Positions 1-12,361 of a stretch of DNA of 64,000 bases are shown here, in pieces. Position 1 is the stretch's first letter; each line of letters starts with the position of its first letter. A model generated the notes under the pieces. It was not told where the DNA came from and did no database searches. It saw only the letters and a list, made by a program, of their open reading frames with translations. The DNA lies in NCBI RefSeq assembly GCF_037975245.1, contig NC_092582.1, positions 15,641,077-15,705,076 on the forward strand. Reading direction: 5' to 3'. The position numbers and the translations under genes are program-made. The DNA comes from Apostichopus japonicus. Its lineage: Eukaryota; Echinodermata; Holothuroidea; Aspidochirotida; Stichopodidae.

Positions 1-168
1 TTTGTTTGAGGTTACAATCAATCTTCTCATTTGTCCTCGGCCGGTAAATTTTAGGGCCTGATTCATTTTCATACAGTGCTTGTAAAACCCAGAATTAATA
101 TAATTCTTCTCGTCTCAACTGACTTACGTATATACCAGAAGAGTGTTATCACTTCTAAAAACGTTGGG

Positions 169-380
169 AAAATATTTTACCCAACACTGGGTACTTATGT
201 ATCATTTAACCATTGGATAAAGATTTGCCCCCAAAGAAGTCAAATTACGCCAGGTTAACTCATTATATTTGCCCAAAGGTGATACATTGGTCAAAGTTGC
301 CTGCATTTTACTCTTTATCGAGCAAAACTTCAGTAACAGTTGGTTGGATACATGAGACCCAGCGTTGGGTAAAATATTTT
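169..380. mobile_element. Short fold-back (MITE-like) element with inverted arms
   Basis: The left arm (169-203) and right arm (347-380) are inverted copies. Both carry AAAATATTTTACCCAAC, then CTGGGT, then ATGTATC when the right arm is read on the minus strand. About 140 bp of unrelated sequence separates them. The left arm is preceded by GTTGGG, so 164-186 is itself a small inverted repeat around an AAAATATTTT core. No transposase frame lies inside. This is the layout of a non-autonomous DNA transposon or other fold-back element. I could not define a target-site duplication, so the outer ends are uncertain. Confidence 0.6.
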
Positions 381-390
381 GTTCTTGAGT

Positions 391-428
391 GTAATAATAA
401 TAATAATACTAATAACAATAATAATAAA
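391..428. repeat. Imperfect (AAT)n microsatellite
   Basis: Interrupted AAT/AAC trinucleotide run directly after the right arm of the fold-back element. It is a simple repeat with no coding sense. Confidence 0.9.
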
Positions 429-431
429 ACT

Positions 432-2700
432 TATTTATATATCGCATTATACCGGCGGTTTCAATCAAAGTGTATAGGGACTATGCATGATGTAGGCTAC
501 TCTGGGAGAAGAGGCGGTACTCGGGCCTCCTTTCATGCAATGTTGAGGGGTGGGAAGATGGGGGGGGGGGGTTAATTACCCCAAACCGGTACTTGTATAA
601 ACGCCTAATTAATATACGTGGCAACGGCTTAACGAACACTTTCATAAGAAAAAAACAGTCAAACTTCAAAAGGATATTAAGGATACGGTGCTTGGCAATC
701 TCGTATTCAAACTTTGTTGCAGGATTCGCTGATAACAGACAAAACCACAACGATCCCAGTAGATGAAACCTCTACCGTGAACTTGAAGTTTTTATTACTT
801 CAGAATGGTAAATTCGGAAGGATGACCCGGATGTAGATCAGCAAGGGCGCAGCTTTAAATCGCTACGAAGTTTGGCAAGTTATGTAAATACATGCATGGG
901 AAGTGCATGATTTTTTTAAAGAAGACAGGTTTAAACAGGAAGTGACGTAAATTCAGCTGTGACAATAAAAGTACATTTATTTTTATCCAGTTTGTAAAGT
1001 ACTAGTGCATATGGTTTTGCTTATTGTTTCCTATTACACTGGTTAGATTAAGTAAAACACAATTCGCATTCAATAGTTGACACTCTCATTTTTCTCATGG
1101 TCTTTTGGTTTTGGTGCCCGTTTTATGCCAACTAAGTTTAAATTTCACGTCAACAGGTCGCTTTATACTACTGTTATATTTACTTCTCTAATGGTTCGCG
1201 GATTCCGACGCAAAACATTTTCCACAATTTCGTGTCTTCAGAAAACAATCGCCTTTGATGTACCCATCACCAAAATCCGACGGAGTGAGGCTAATTTTTC
1301 AGTCGTCACCAAAGTTTTCTTCGAATGACTTTCCTCACTTTTTGTTTAGTATGTATAGATGCAGACAATCGCCTTGCCCGCGGTTATACCCGACAGACTC
1401 TGGGAGGCCAACCCATCCACTTGGGATGAATAAAAGCTAGCCCAGCGTGGATAAGCACCATCGATTTGCGACAAGGAAGCCTAACTTTACAATCCCTTGA
1501 CTGAATTAATAGTTTTGTTTAAATTAAAAAGGACGCAATTTCAAAATGGATTGTGTCGTGTCTGTCAAATCTATCCTGGACAAAATCGATAGATTTTAAA
1601 GACGATATCGTCGGATCGTAAATAGTCGACGTAGCAGCAGGACTTGTATTTCACACGATTTCCGACCATCTGAGTTATTGTCGAGGTCACGACGTATCGG
1701 GTAATTAAGTCTTGGAATAACTCGGCTAAAGTAATAAAGACATGAACCGTTTGGCGAGGGAAAGAAAAGGAACCCTCGGAAATGTTTCAAGTGATCGTCT
1801 CTGCAACAACTCATGAGGTTGAGATAACAATATATCTTCGTTTTGTTTTTCTATTTAATATTTACTTTTATTTGTTAAATCTTACATTCAATTAATGTCT
1901 CAACGTTTTGCAAAGAAAAAGGAGGCTGGGTTAACTTTGGATCCTTAATCAACTAATAATGAAACTCTTAAAGGAATAACGAAGGCAGGGATCAAAGACA
2001 ATTTATATTGTACAGTAACCTCAAAACTCTCTAATATTCGATTTTTAAGTTAACCACTTCCTGTTCGACTGAATACGCTCGCTTTGAATTAAAATTGGCT
2101 CCTAATGCCTCGCCACAATACACAGTAACCTGCCATTGATTACGTAATACGCTTAAATTTCATAACATTTAGTAGAAACGTTTACAGATTTTTGGTCAAA
2201 ATGGTATTGACAGAAAGATACATAACATGTAACTTAAAAATGGACCATAAAAAGCCGTTAATAACTCTTCAATTGATAACAATCGATTATGTGGAAAGAA
2301 CAACATATGTGATCTAGTTTAATTTTGGTTTTGAATATGCAATGATTTGGATATAGAGTGACGTAACGTTCAATGATATCGCTTCCTCCGTCCAAGCATA
2401 ACTATTATTATTTGTCAACAGCTGGTGATTGTTTAATCTGTTATGTAATATTTAAATTGCTCCATTAAGCAACATAACTTACCTTCATTTAAAAAAAAAC
2501 AAACAGAGTGATTTAGAAAAGAAGCTTACATTCACAAACTTGTGAAATGCGTGTCGATAATTTTGGCTACGTGCTTTTTGTCTTACTGTCGTGAGAGACT
2601 GATTGAATTGGCTCCAATAGGCAGTGTCAACAATTTGAGTGGTGAACTTCAGATGTAACAATTTAAAAGCAAAATCTTATAAACGTGTAGCCTGGACAAC
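432..2700. other. Non-coding stretch, no gene recognised
   Basis: Ordinary AT-rich sequence with a 12-G tract at 560-571. The open frames here are short, not recognisable and without supporting splice or start context. I see no RNA gene or transposon domain. Confidence 0.5.
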
Positions 2701-2707
2701 TATAAAG

Positions 2708-2886
2708 CTGTTAAAAACAGCCTAGCAATAACATGAGAAACAGTTTAATATACTATCACTTATGAGAATCGGGTGTTCAAACAAAAACTCATCCCAAGAG
2801 CTGATCAATATGCTCAAAAATACCTGCCCCTCCCCACCACAACTTACTTAAATTTTCCTTTCGGAAATGATTCAGCGGGAATGTTA
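2708..2886. repeat. Diverged tandem duplication, copy 1
   Basis: Shares an ordered series of words with the copy at 3051-3246: CAGCCTAGCAATAA, CATGAGAAAC, GTTTA, GAGAATC, AGAGCTGATC, AACTTACT, TTTCCTTT and ATTCAGC. The offset is about 343 bp. Substitutions and small indels are scattered throughout, so the duplication is old or the two are separate insertions of one repeat family. No coding sense. Confidence 0.7.
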
Positions 2887-3050
2887 CTCAAGAAAAGGCA
2901 GAGGAAATAACGGGCGATTGGTGACAGAGCTGGGTTATAGTTTCATAATACTGAAATTGAGAGACCTGTGATAGAGGGCTATCTTTTTATTTATTCTGAA
3001 ATAGAAAAGGGTGAAAGCGAACTGAAACGAACAGTAAACAACTGTGCAGG

Positions 3051-3246
3051 CTGTCAAAAAAACCAGCCTAGCAATAATAACATGAGAAACCGTTTACTAA
3101 ACTTTAAGCGGTGAGAATCAGGTACTCGGACAGAAGCTTATCCCTAGAGCTGATCGATAAACTGAAAAGTATCTCCCACTACCAATATCCTCATTACGCT
3201 AACTTACTAATTTGTTTTTCCTTTTGGAAAATTCAGCAGAAATGGT
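3051..3246. repeat. Diverged tandem duplication, copy 2
   Basis: Second copy of the unit at 2708-2886, same strand, with shared landmarks in the same order and slightly longer because of small insertions. The roughly 165 bp between the copies shows no clear homology to either. Confidence 0.7.
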
Positions 3247-3249
3247 AAG

Positions 3250-4129
3250 AAACCTGTCCTATATCCATCTATAAACAGAATTATCAACAGCAGAAAAATA
3301 TAAACAAAGACAATTTTTGTGCGACCTGACAGCAAGATAGTCGTAAAAAACCAGAAGTGGTCTGTGAGGTTTGTTCATCTGTTGAATTAATGAAGACTCG
3401 AAAACGGTATTGATCCCACACCTATAGTGAATATTAAATCTAAGGCACGTTCTTCATAAGTGACACTTCTAATTTTTAATGAAAGGCACAGAATTGTTTT
3501 TTATCCATAAACGGAAGAAGAATCTAAGCCACAGGGGAGTTTGTTTGTGACGGACAATGATTGTCCATGGGATCTGAACGGGTGGCAAAAAATCAATACG
3601 AGTTTGTTTAAGGAAGTCGGCACTGCCGCCCTTTTTTTTCCTTCTAAATACCGGCTCGTCCTTGAAGCAACATGATCTATCCCATGGTCATAACTATAAT
3701 GGTGATCGATATTGCATGTTTAATACGGTACCACTGCAGGTAACTGAACATAATATTGATGCAAGCAGTGATTAGATTCGAGGTTTCAAACGATTCTCAA
3801 AAGAAAAGATGGTTGCGTTCAAACATTGATTATTTCCCTCCAGACAAAAGTTAAGCATTTTAAAGTAAAGTAAATGTTATGAATTGTTAAGATTCCGCCA
3901 ATTTAATCGAAACAATGTGCTCAGTCACGATATTCCTGTGGGTTTCTTGTCATCCTTATTAGCAAATCCATCTCAAAGTCCTCTGGTGAAAGTATACACA
4001 CAGACGAATGTGAATAAACTTGTGTTATACAGCTTTCTCAATGTGTCAGAGACAACATACTGAAATAACAACTAACAATACTACCACTACTGCCTTGTAC
4101 ATCTTAGAGTAACCGGGAACTTACAAACA
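3250..4129. other. Non-coding stretch, no feature recognised
   Basis: AT-rich sequence without long frames, tandem repeats or RNA-like structure that I can see. Confidence 0.45.
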
Positions 4130-4262
4130 TATGTATATATATATATATATATATATGAATATATATATATGTATATACATATATATATATATGTGTGTGT
4201 GTGTATACACATATACATATATATATATTTATATCTATATATTTATATATGTATGTATATAC
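4130..4262. repeat. Compound AT/GT microsatellite
   Basis: Alternating TA runs with interspersed TGTG, ACAC and TTATAT blocks. The minus-strand open frame through it encodes only Tyr/Ile/Val/His-type repeats and is an artefact of the microsatellite. Confidence 0.95.
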
Positions 4263-4386
4263 GTGGCATATCACCGTGCCCATTTTTGAAGTCTTCATTA
4301 TTCCTTAAGTATCGTTCATTATGAGAATACATTCTTCCCCTGGCCCAACCAATTGACCCCTGGTACCGGGACTCTGGTCACTCCGG

Positions 4387-4410
4387 CCCCCCCCCCCCCC
4401 GCACACACAC
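4387..4410. repeat. C14 tract followed by short CA run
   Basis: A run of 14 C (4387-4400) leads into a short CA repeat. It is low-complexity sequence, one of many G/C homopolymers in the window. Confidence 0.9.
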
Positions 4411-4439
4411 CCGCCACTCACCAATTCACTATCGTCAGG

Positions 4440-6640
4440 CATTGAAGATTATGTTGAAATATTTATATGTACTAATCGACAGACTGCCTTAGAAAGGTTT
4501 CGGTAATATGATAATTCAAGTACTACTAATCATCCATGAGTTTAGTATCTGCATGGAGGCTAAAATGTCACGACCTTGAATCAAAAGAATGGAGAAAGCA
4601 AAACTGGAACAAACAGCCTCTGGGTCTACCATATATTACGTCGACAGACGAACCTACCTACCGCAACCCCCATCACACCAACTGTGCAATGCACTTCCAC
4701 AAGTTTAACATTTAATAGTAATTCTTCTTTACATGTAATTATTTGACTCTAGTAGTAGTCCATGCACTAACACCCGGTATAGGCAGGCTAGCCTATCTCT
4801 CTCTCTTGCTACATATACCGATCTAAGTAACAGCGGATAACTGGTTAAAAGATGGGCCGCGTATATGCACGGTGACTGGTTGAAATTTATGACTTGTTTG
4901 TGATAACTACATGAGATCACTGACACTAATTACTCTGGGAAGATAACTCTAGGAGATGCCAAGAAGACGATATCATCGTGAGAAGGAACCAACCAAAGCA
5001 ATTGCCATGCTATAAATATTTCCAACTTGAGGCCCGTAAAGAGTAAACGGCGCTAACAACTCTCTGATATATAGTATGCCTATATTCCCTAAAAATGATA
5101 ATACACAGTAATATTGTTCAATGGTATTACAGGTATACAGGGATGATATATTGAACAAGTTAAAATATGTCCTGTGCATGGTAAAGAATTGGGCGAAATG
5201 GGTGAGAAATTAGTCGAGTGACCCGATAACCAGGTTTTACGTTACTATATTGGAAAACAATTTAATTTCAACTTGGTGAAAGGCCAATAATTATGTCCCC
5301 ATATACAAAGGGTAAATATATACTGGTTATAAAATAATAAATACTGTTCATCAAAAGTTAAAATTATGCAACAGGTTAGTAAGGGATGGGGACGGAGTGG
5401 GTGGGGATGGGGGGGGGGGGGTTATGGAGAACAATATTTCATGTCTCCCGTCTCTTCCCCAACCGGGCATGCACGTGTTATGGCAGTACACGTACAAACT
5501 GCACTGGACAGATTAACGTGATTATCTAGCTGAAGGAGAACGAATAGAACCAAGCAAACTGACACACACACGTTAATCGGTGACTTTTTTCCTACTCTTT
5601 TTCTTTACAAACCAAGTTCAAAAACAAGTTTTATGAGTTTGAATGATCGCTGAATCACCGATGATATATCACACGAAAAGGTGTAAATGTAAGTGACCCT
5701 TTCAAACTGGATGTCATTTAACAAAGTGATTAGTGTGAATTAATCACGCTTAACTTATGAAAAGCTCGCCTGGTGCATATTTATTACACACAGTAATGTC
5801 AACACAAAGAGATGGCTAAAGGGGAAAACGCTTCTGTCCGGTTCTGGCCGTCTTAAAATGTTGATTTTTTCTGATTGAGCTGACTTTGTTTTGTCTTGTT
5901 TTACATAAAAATATATAAAAGCAAGAAAGCCGACTGGACGACTCCAAAAATCTTAAACCCCCCTTTCAATGTTTCTTTTTATCATTTGTTTCGTAACGTA
6001 ATCTTATATCACGTAATCATCTAGACCGTACTTCCTTGTCGAAATTAATTCTGCCGCAGGTTTTATATGCATATATGGCTCCACGGTTTGATACAATATT
6101 AAATAAAACAATTTTACTAAAATCACTTATACCTCAGTCAACGGAAAGGTATGCTTAGGAACTTGAAATCAGAAAGTTTACAGGGGGAACCAGAAATAAA
6201 GTACTAACCGGCGCATAAGGCGCTGAAATGCATCCGAACTATTCCACTTAGTTTTAATTATCAAATGTACAGCGGTCGGTATATTAGACAATTAAGAAGA
6301 GCTGGTCAATATTTTCTAGCTCTAAAAGAGGGAGGGGGGGGGGGGGAGAAAAAGATTGAGAAGTTAAAAGACTCGACAGGGTTTCATCTAGCGGTTTACA
6401 TATCGGATTCCATCCTCACAGCGTTCATCGACATCAATTCCACAAGCCTCACCAGTCGGCTAATAGGTTTTCAGTGCCCCTGTGACGATTCGAGTCACTG
6501 AGATTTGATAAAACAACTGTTTCCAAATACTTCCTCGGGGCAAACTCACTAACGTGAAAGAAGCAGGGGGTCTTAGACAGGCGTAATTCTCGCGAGGTAA
6601 TTATGACATCCTATGATCGCAGAGAAACATCTCTATTAGA
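4440..6640. other. Non-coding stretch with G tracts
   Basis: No recognisable gene. It holds 13-G tracts at 5409-5421 and 6334-6346. Open frames at 4729-4926, 4973-5179 and 6265-6501 are short and resemble no family. Confidence 0.45.
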
Positions 6641-6646
6641 TGGCCT

Positions 6647-6673
6647 CATATATATATATATATATATATATAT
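6647..6673. repeat. (AT)n microsatellite
   Basis: Uninterrupted alternating AT of about 27 bases. Confidence 0.95.
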
Positions 6674-7132
6674 GTATACCATATGGGACAAAATATCAAA
6701 ACCCATTCTTCCATGATTATTCTTATGGGGATATAAAATTGCTGTACATGCTTACATGCATATTATTAGTGGATATAAGGTCAATTATAGCACCAATTCT
6801 CAGGGCAAAGCTATATATGTAGGCTGGTTCAGGCATTTCCAGAACGATCCTATACACATTGTCAATTTTGTCATGCCGTGTGTAGTACGATTAACTGTAA
6901 AATGGATTGTCATGAGCCAGTCAATCTCTCAAAACTTGTAAGAAACAAAAAACAAACCTGGAACAAGGAAATGGTATATCTTATGCTAGTTTTCACTACC
7001 ACTAAACTAATGTTTTTCACACAACATTAGACCAGTTTATAAACCGGTAACTTTCCATTTCAATGTTTGTTGCAGAAGCCAATGACAACAAAACACTTCT
7101 TCAAAACCGAGTAGTTTTTTTACATATATATT

Positions 7133-7352
7133 TAAGCCTATGGCGGACCTGTCATTCTGTAAAGCTGCTCGACAGCCAAGCCATTCAAAATGAAGACAAA
7201 AGGCTTATGTTAAAGTTCTCCCACTTTTGAAACATATAAGTTAATTTATGCGTAAAGTGGTACAGACCAATGCAAGCAAAGCAATTCTGCAACACCGAAC
7301 AGTTGTATTCTTTTAAATTTAAGCCTTATGGCGGTCCCGTCATTCTGTAAAG
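7133..7352. repeat. Pair of diverged direct repeats, period about 187 bp
   Basis: TAAGCCTATGGCGG and GTCATTCTGTAAAG at 7133-7164 recur almost unchanged at 7320-7352. Looser similarity (ACCGARYAGT, AGACCA, TTCTGCAA-like words) extends upstream of both. This suggests two tandem units of a repeat about 187 bp long. The hammerhead-like module lies about 280 bp downstream, so all may belong to one decayed retroelement tail; that link is inference. Confidence 0.6.
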
Positions 7353-7631
7353 AGACTCGTCAAAATGTACAAGTTTGTTCCACGAAAACAAACCGTGTAG
7401 AAGTGTTGTATGAAGTATGTACCTCTGCTTTCATTAGAAAATATACAGCCTACCACAAAACTACTACAAACTTAAATAGTTAACTAATAAAGTTACCGTT
7501 TAATAAGTTTAATGAATGTTACTGTTTCCAGTATAGCACCGAAGATTAACAGCAATTCTTTTCAAGCGCTCAATCGTTGTCAACTGTACGAGCATTCATT
7601 GTGTGGTTTCACAGATAAAGTACACTTTTGT

Positions 7632-7676
7632 TTAGCCTCTGAAGAAGATCCTGCTAGGATCGAAACGTCAGGCTAA
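7632..7676 (+). ncRNA. Hammerhead-ribozyme-like module (decayed Penelope-type retroelement tail)
   Basis: Seen in order: TTAGCCT (7632-7638), CTGAAGA (7639-7645), one extra A, GATCC (7647-7651), loop TGCTA, GGATC (7657-7661), GAA, ACGT (7665-7668), C, then AGGCTAA (7670-7676). The outer arms pair perfectly over 7 bp as stem I, and GATCC/GGATC forms stem II. CTGAAGA fits the core consensus CUGANGA, GAA is the second core strand, ACGT would be a 2-bp self-complementary stem III, and C sits at the cleavage position. Penelope-like elements are known to carry minimal type I hammerheads with very short stem III. The extra base between core and stem II departs from the classical motif, so activity is doubtful. 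Upstream I see no remaining coding domain. Confidence 0.5.
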
Positions 7677-7679
7677 CTT

Positions 7680-10050
7680 ACTTTTACACATTCTCTTACA
7701 CATGCTCTCAAGTAGATAAGCAGTTTGCTAACAGTTTTATTTTATTTTGAAAGTACACTTTACGCAGAAAGAAAGTTGTTCTCTCTGTTATTGCCACGAC
7801 ATACTCAACATCCAGGATTTGCGTAAGCCAATTTCAAACAGATACTTGTGTTTACTAGGTCATGTAAAGAATTAACACCACGTTATGTTACTATTCTGTG
7901 TAGGTTTCATGTTTAGCCGCTAGGCTGCTAGCATCGATTTTTCTTGTTTCTTTGTTTGGTCTGTCTTTTCATGATTCCGATACTACCTCTCATGTACTTC
8001 GAATATCGTAAAACCGTATAAAACAAAAGGATCAGGTGTTTCACGAGGTAGTGATCAATCATAATGAGTCTGGGATTAGTTTGAACTGTTTTTCCTCAAT
8101 AAATAGGGCGATGTTGATGGAACATACTGACTACGAATTAAATAGAGAGACAAAATTCACTTGATGTGAATCACTTTGACGTGTGAACGAATTAAATCAA
8201 CGCAAGAAATTGTTCTCGCAAAGGCTCAGTTTTTTGCCTCTAATTTGTCAAACCAAACGTTGTTGATAATAACTTGACAACGAATGCTAGCTCCCTAGGT
8301 CAGCATCATGCCCAGGTGAAAACTGATAATAAAGATAAAGACATCTAGTTGACATGGGAAAGTGTGACTCGTTTGGCAAACAGAACCTGCAGTTTAAACT
8401 CTTCCAATGGCAGGAGATGCTGATAACGTCATCGAGTTCTAACCGTTGGGTCAAAGGTTATCAGAAAAGCGAAAACAGCCGTCTTTTTCAGTAACGACGT
8501 TTAATAAATCATTTCGATGAGTCCTTTTTTACATTTTTTTCCAATCGTTTCTGTATACGATATTTACAGTGATCGATGGTAAGTAGTATATGGTGCGTCA
8601 TTCTAATCTCAAGTAGAATCTACGAATGTGGAACTTGGATATACAGATATTTATGGTTGCCATAAAGTGGAACCACTTTTTGGTTCTTACTGCCGTCTAA
8701 CATATGCTGGCCAAAGCTTTCAGCTCAATCTGAAATACATATTTTCTTCAAATTGCTCGCTTTTACTTCCCCGTCCATTTGATAATTGTGTTACTCTTAC
8801 AGGATCAATTCTACAATAAAGACAAAAGACCCCTACGCCCCTCCCCCCTAAATGCAAAGCAGACTGTTGCATAATATCAGTGATGATATCCAATCAACTG
8901 CTTTGACACAGAGTACAGACTGTTTATATCGTTCCCACCTAAAGATCGATTTGGGACGGCGGTTCCGATCAGGAGAAGGGGAGGAGAGGGAGGGGGGAGG
9001 AACGTGACCCCGATTCTGTTTGAAACCTCAAAAGTGCCCCTTTTTAGAAATATAAAGTGCCTCTTTTGGCAATAAAATATACCTTTTCTGTTTTCTCCTT
9101 AAAAAGTACCTTATTGTTGCAACATTCAGAACAGATTTAATTGCAAATTAACCTTTTCGTTGACAGACATTCAAAGCGTGCAATTTGTGATACGGAATGT
9201 ATAGAATGCTAGGATCTATCTTGTTTGAAAGTTTTGAGATACAAGTTGTGGTTTGCCACATCACTTGTTCCACTGTCTCTCAAAGTGTGTGCCCTCCAGA
9301 CTGAATCTTCTTCCGCAGACCCTGGATTGTATAGTATTGATCTGCAAGGGGCAAAGTTATGATCCTTTCGTTGAAGACAATCTTTTCCTCTGGTTAATCC
9401 CCTTACGTTTTAGCCGTTATGTTGGACGCCAGCTGCATATACGGGGCCACCCCTCATTATCTTAACCCTGTAGGGGTGATGGTTGGGTATTCGAGGAGGG
9501 ACATTTGTAGGTAATTACCCTTTAAATATCGATAGTAAGTTTTTTCTAAAGCGTTTAAAGATAAAAAAAAAAGAATACAATAACGTAACACTATATTCGT
9601 GAAGCATGGCAAGAAATTCCACGAAATGTAGTTGAGCCTTTAGGAGTTATATATACGAATACTGTAGCAATGTAGAACGACTTGTGAACTCTTGTTGTGA
9701 GCTATAGCTGTAAGTTCGTCCATGCTTAGCAAGAATGCACCCGTCATATGACGTGTATCGGTCATTCACCTGGTGACGTCATCGACTGTTCCGAATATTC
9801 AGTGCTCTTGTTAAGCTTAAGGGTACTCCTTATTCCCTACCATATTTGTTGTTTAACAGATATTAACGAAACTATTCTCATATCCACACAAAACAGACGT
9901 TTATATGAGATGGTTACAAGCATTCTTCGTTTGATTTATGGAACTTGACCAAATAATTCTCTACACAGAATGTACGCATTCTATAGACTGTAGATATAAA
10001 CAGGGGAAGGGCTGAGTACACAAGAGAACAATACTAAAAGCTCCCCCTCC
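7680..10050. other. Non-coding stretch
   Basis: No gene recognised. Purine-rich GGGGAGG/GGGAGG sequence occurs around 8975-9002. Near 9030-9120 loosely repeated AAAGTGCC/AAAAGTACC words recur, which may be repeat debris. A TGACGTCA palindrome is at 9774-9781. Confidence 0.4.
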
Positions 10051-10059
10051 CAAGAAGAA

Positions 10060-10076
10060 GGGGTGGGGAGGGAGGG
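10060..10076 (+). other. G-quadruplex-like motif
   Basis: Four G runs (GGGG, GGGG, GGG, GGG) separated by single bases. A C-rich segment (10041-10051) just upstream could instead pair with it as a hairpin. Confidence 0.6.
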
Positions 10077-10812
10077 TTGACTCAGGGTATTGGGATACGT
10101 GTTTAGTAAGTCTTCTCGCTCTGTCTGTAATTCCTATTGCATCATCGCTATAATTCCGGTGATCCGAAGATTACATTTTGCTTAGGCTAAACTTTGAGGC
10201 TCGTTGTGTAGTACGTATATACCTATGGACCTATACTTTCCTCTGCACTTTTTGTTAACTGAAACTTTCAATGATTATTTTCTCAACGTCTCCGATGGGT
10301 TTGTCAATCAGCATCAGTCATACTTGTCTGTGGTAAAAACGGACGGTCTTCTGTGTCAAACATACAACCATAAAAATAAATCTTCAGCAATAACTTTTTT
10401 TTTGAGACCAGGCCTTCTTGCAGAAACAAAGGAAAAAATAGCCGAAATTTCAGACATTTATTGCTGACTTTTACAACCCATTTTGGACTTTTAATAGTGT
10501 TGTTCTGCTAGACTATGATTAGTCTGGTTGGGCTAGTATCTTTATTTACAGGCTATATATCTCTTACAGAAATAGTGCACTGGTCGTACTAAGGGAGTTC
10601 GAGTAGATTGGAAAGTACGAGTTCTTGGGTTGTCTGACCATTGGTCAATGTGTGTCCCTCAGCCATAACGTTGCAACTTGATGGAACTATAAACAGTTGT
10701 TAAAGACTTCAAACAGTTTTCCTCACATAAACCCGTTTTTCTAATGAAAAACCTATACGGGGCGATATAATAGTATTACTGTTATATGAAATGGGTATCT
10801 TTAGCACAGTAG

Positions 10813-10888
10813 GTTAGTTTTAATAGTACACGTTAGTTTTAATAGTACACGTTAGTTTTAATAGAACAGGGTAGTTTTAATCAAACAC
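10813..10888. repeat. 19-bp tandem repeat, 4 copies
   Basis: Units begin at 10813, 10832, 10851 and 10870 with consensus GTTAGTTTTAATAGTACAC. The first two are identical, the third differs at two sites and the fourth at several. It is a small minisatellite with no coding sense. Confidence 0.92.
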
Positions 10889-11039
10889 GCTGTATGAAAG
10901 GTGTACTTGATAGGCTATGATAGTTTTCGACGCCGTTTACCAATTCTTTTCACTTTTGTTGTGAACTAACGTTATACAATAAAATAATTCGTTATCATTA
11001 AAAGTATCAGCGTTACGAATATAGGATGCCGGGAGGGGG

Positions 11040-11233
11040 CAGGGGTTAGCGGACTCCAATTCTAATAAAGGAGGGGTGTGGCCTTGAGGCTGTTGAAGCT
11101 GACTCCAACATAAGGACGTGATCATCCTCCCCAGGGCAAAAACTGTCACTGTGCTGCTAGCTAACTTCGAATTTTTTGTGAGGTTCAAAGAGGGAGGGGA
11201 ATATGGCAACCTCCTGGTTACACCCATTGACAC
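11040..11233. repeat. Dispersed repeat family, copy A
   Basis: Contains GTGTGGCC, then TTGAAGCTGACTCC and TCCTCCCC, the same ordered words as copy B at 16868-16985 (GTGTGGCC, CTGAAGCCGACTCC, TCCTCTCCC). Its right end on the minus strand reads TCAATGGGTGTAACCAGG, resembling the AGTGGCGTAACTAGG terminus at 30765. The minus-strand open frame at 10937-11233 has no known domain. It looks like transposon debris, class undetermined. Confidence 0.5.
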
Positions 11234-12361
11234 TTGATATCGTGTTTATCTATATAAAATGAAATAGGCTACTAAAAATATTCCGGTTATTGCGTTAGCG
11301 ATACGGTAAGAAGGAGAACTCGCCGGTAAAACGTAAAACGACAGCATATTTTCCTTTTGATGGAAAAGTTCTTGCTGCCGAAGTGCATGATTATGAACAA
11401 CCCTCTCAACTGCCCAATGAAAATGGACCTTCAAAATACTAATTGAAACATGCTAATGCTTAAAAAATTTCAAATTGTTTATCAGTTTGGTCACCTTTAA
11501 CTTACTTGAGTCACAAAATTGCAAATTTAACGTTCAAGTATATACGGTATTATACAGTGTAACTAAATCGATTTTTTGTTATTAAGTTTTTATTAAGGTT
11601 TTACGCTTATTACGGTTTTACGTTTAACTGAGAACAACCTTTGCGCTGTTTTCTTTTGAATTAATAAAACTGCATAAAGTATTACTACATATTCATAAAC
11701 AAACTACGAAATTATATATTGCGTTGCAATGTTCTTGTGTTAGTCTATAGCTAGACAGTATCTTTAGGTAGAATGTTCATCGCTTACTTATTTTACAGAC
11801 GTCTCCTGGAGACCTATATCCCGTCCAACGTCAACGAACGAACTGATCCATTCGTGGTTATATAACAACTTTGATATGAATTATTGGAAGCATTTTGAAC
11901 CTTTATTCAGTTTTAGGTAGTAGTTTTAGAGACTCTACATACTGCAAGTTATACGTAAGTTTGCCTTACATGATTTTCATTTGTACCTTCGATACGTGCA
12001 GATAAAAGGAAAACTGTTATAACGCTGAACGAAAAGGTATATCCAGAAAGAGATGATTATTACTTGAAAAAGAATAAATGACTTACCGAGAGGTAGAAAA
12101 CACAGAATTATAAGAATCGACAACTGCAATACACTGTAACGGATGATATTTCTAATGGACGCCATTTTATATCCGACTGGTAACAAATTTATGAGAAATC
12201 TGCCAAAGAAAAACAAAACGAACATTGGAAACGAAATGCGTGAGACTTAATGATAACTTATCTGACTTTACTTTTATTAAATGAAAAACGTCAGTTGAAG
12301 AAAAATGAAAAACCTGTGTTTTTTGTTGTTTAGCTTAGAATGTAACTATCTATTGCCTACA

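Noticed and set aside
213-575. 120-codon open frame, one of the two longest in the window
   Set aside because: It runs through the fold-back arm, the AAT microsatellite (poly-Asn) and the G12 tract (poly-Gly), so its openness comes from repeats.
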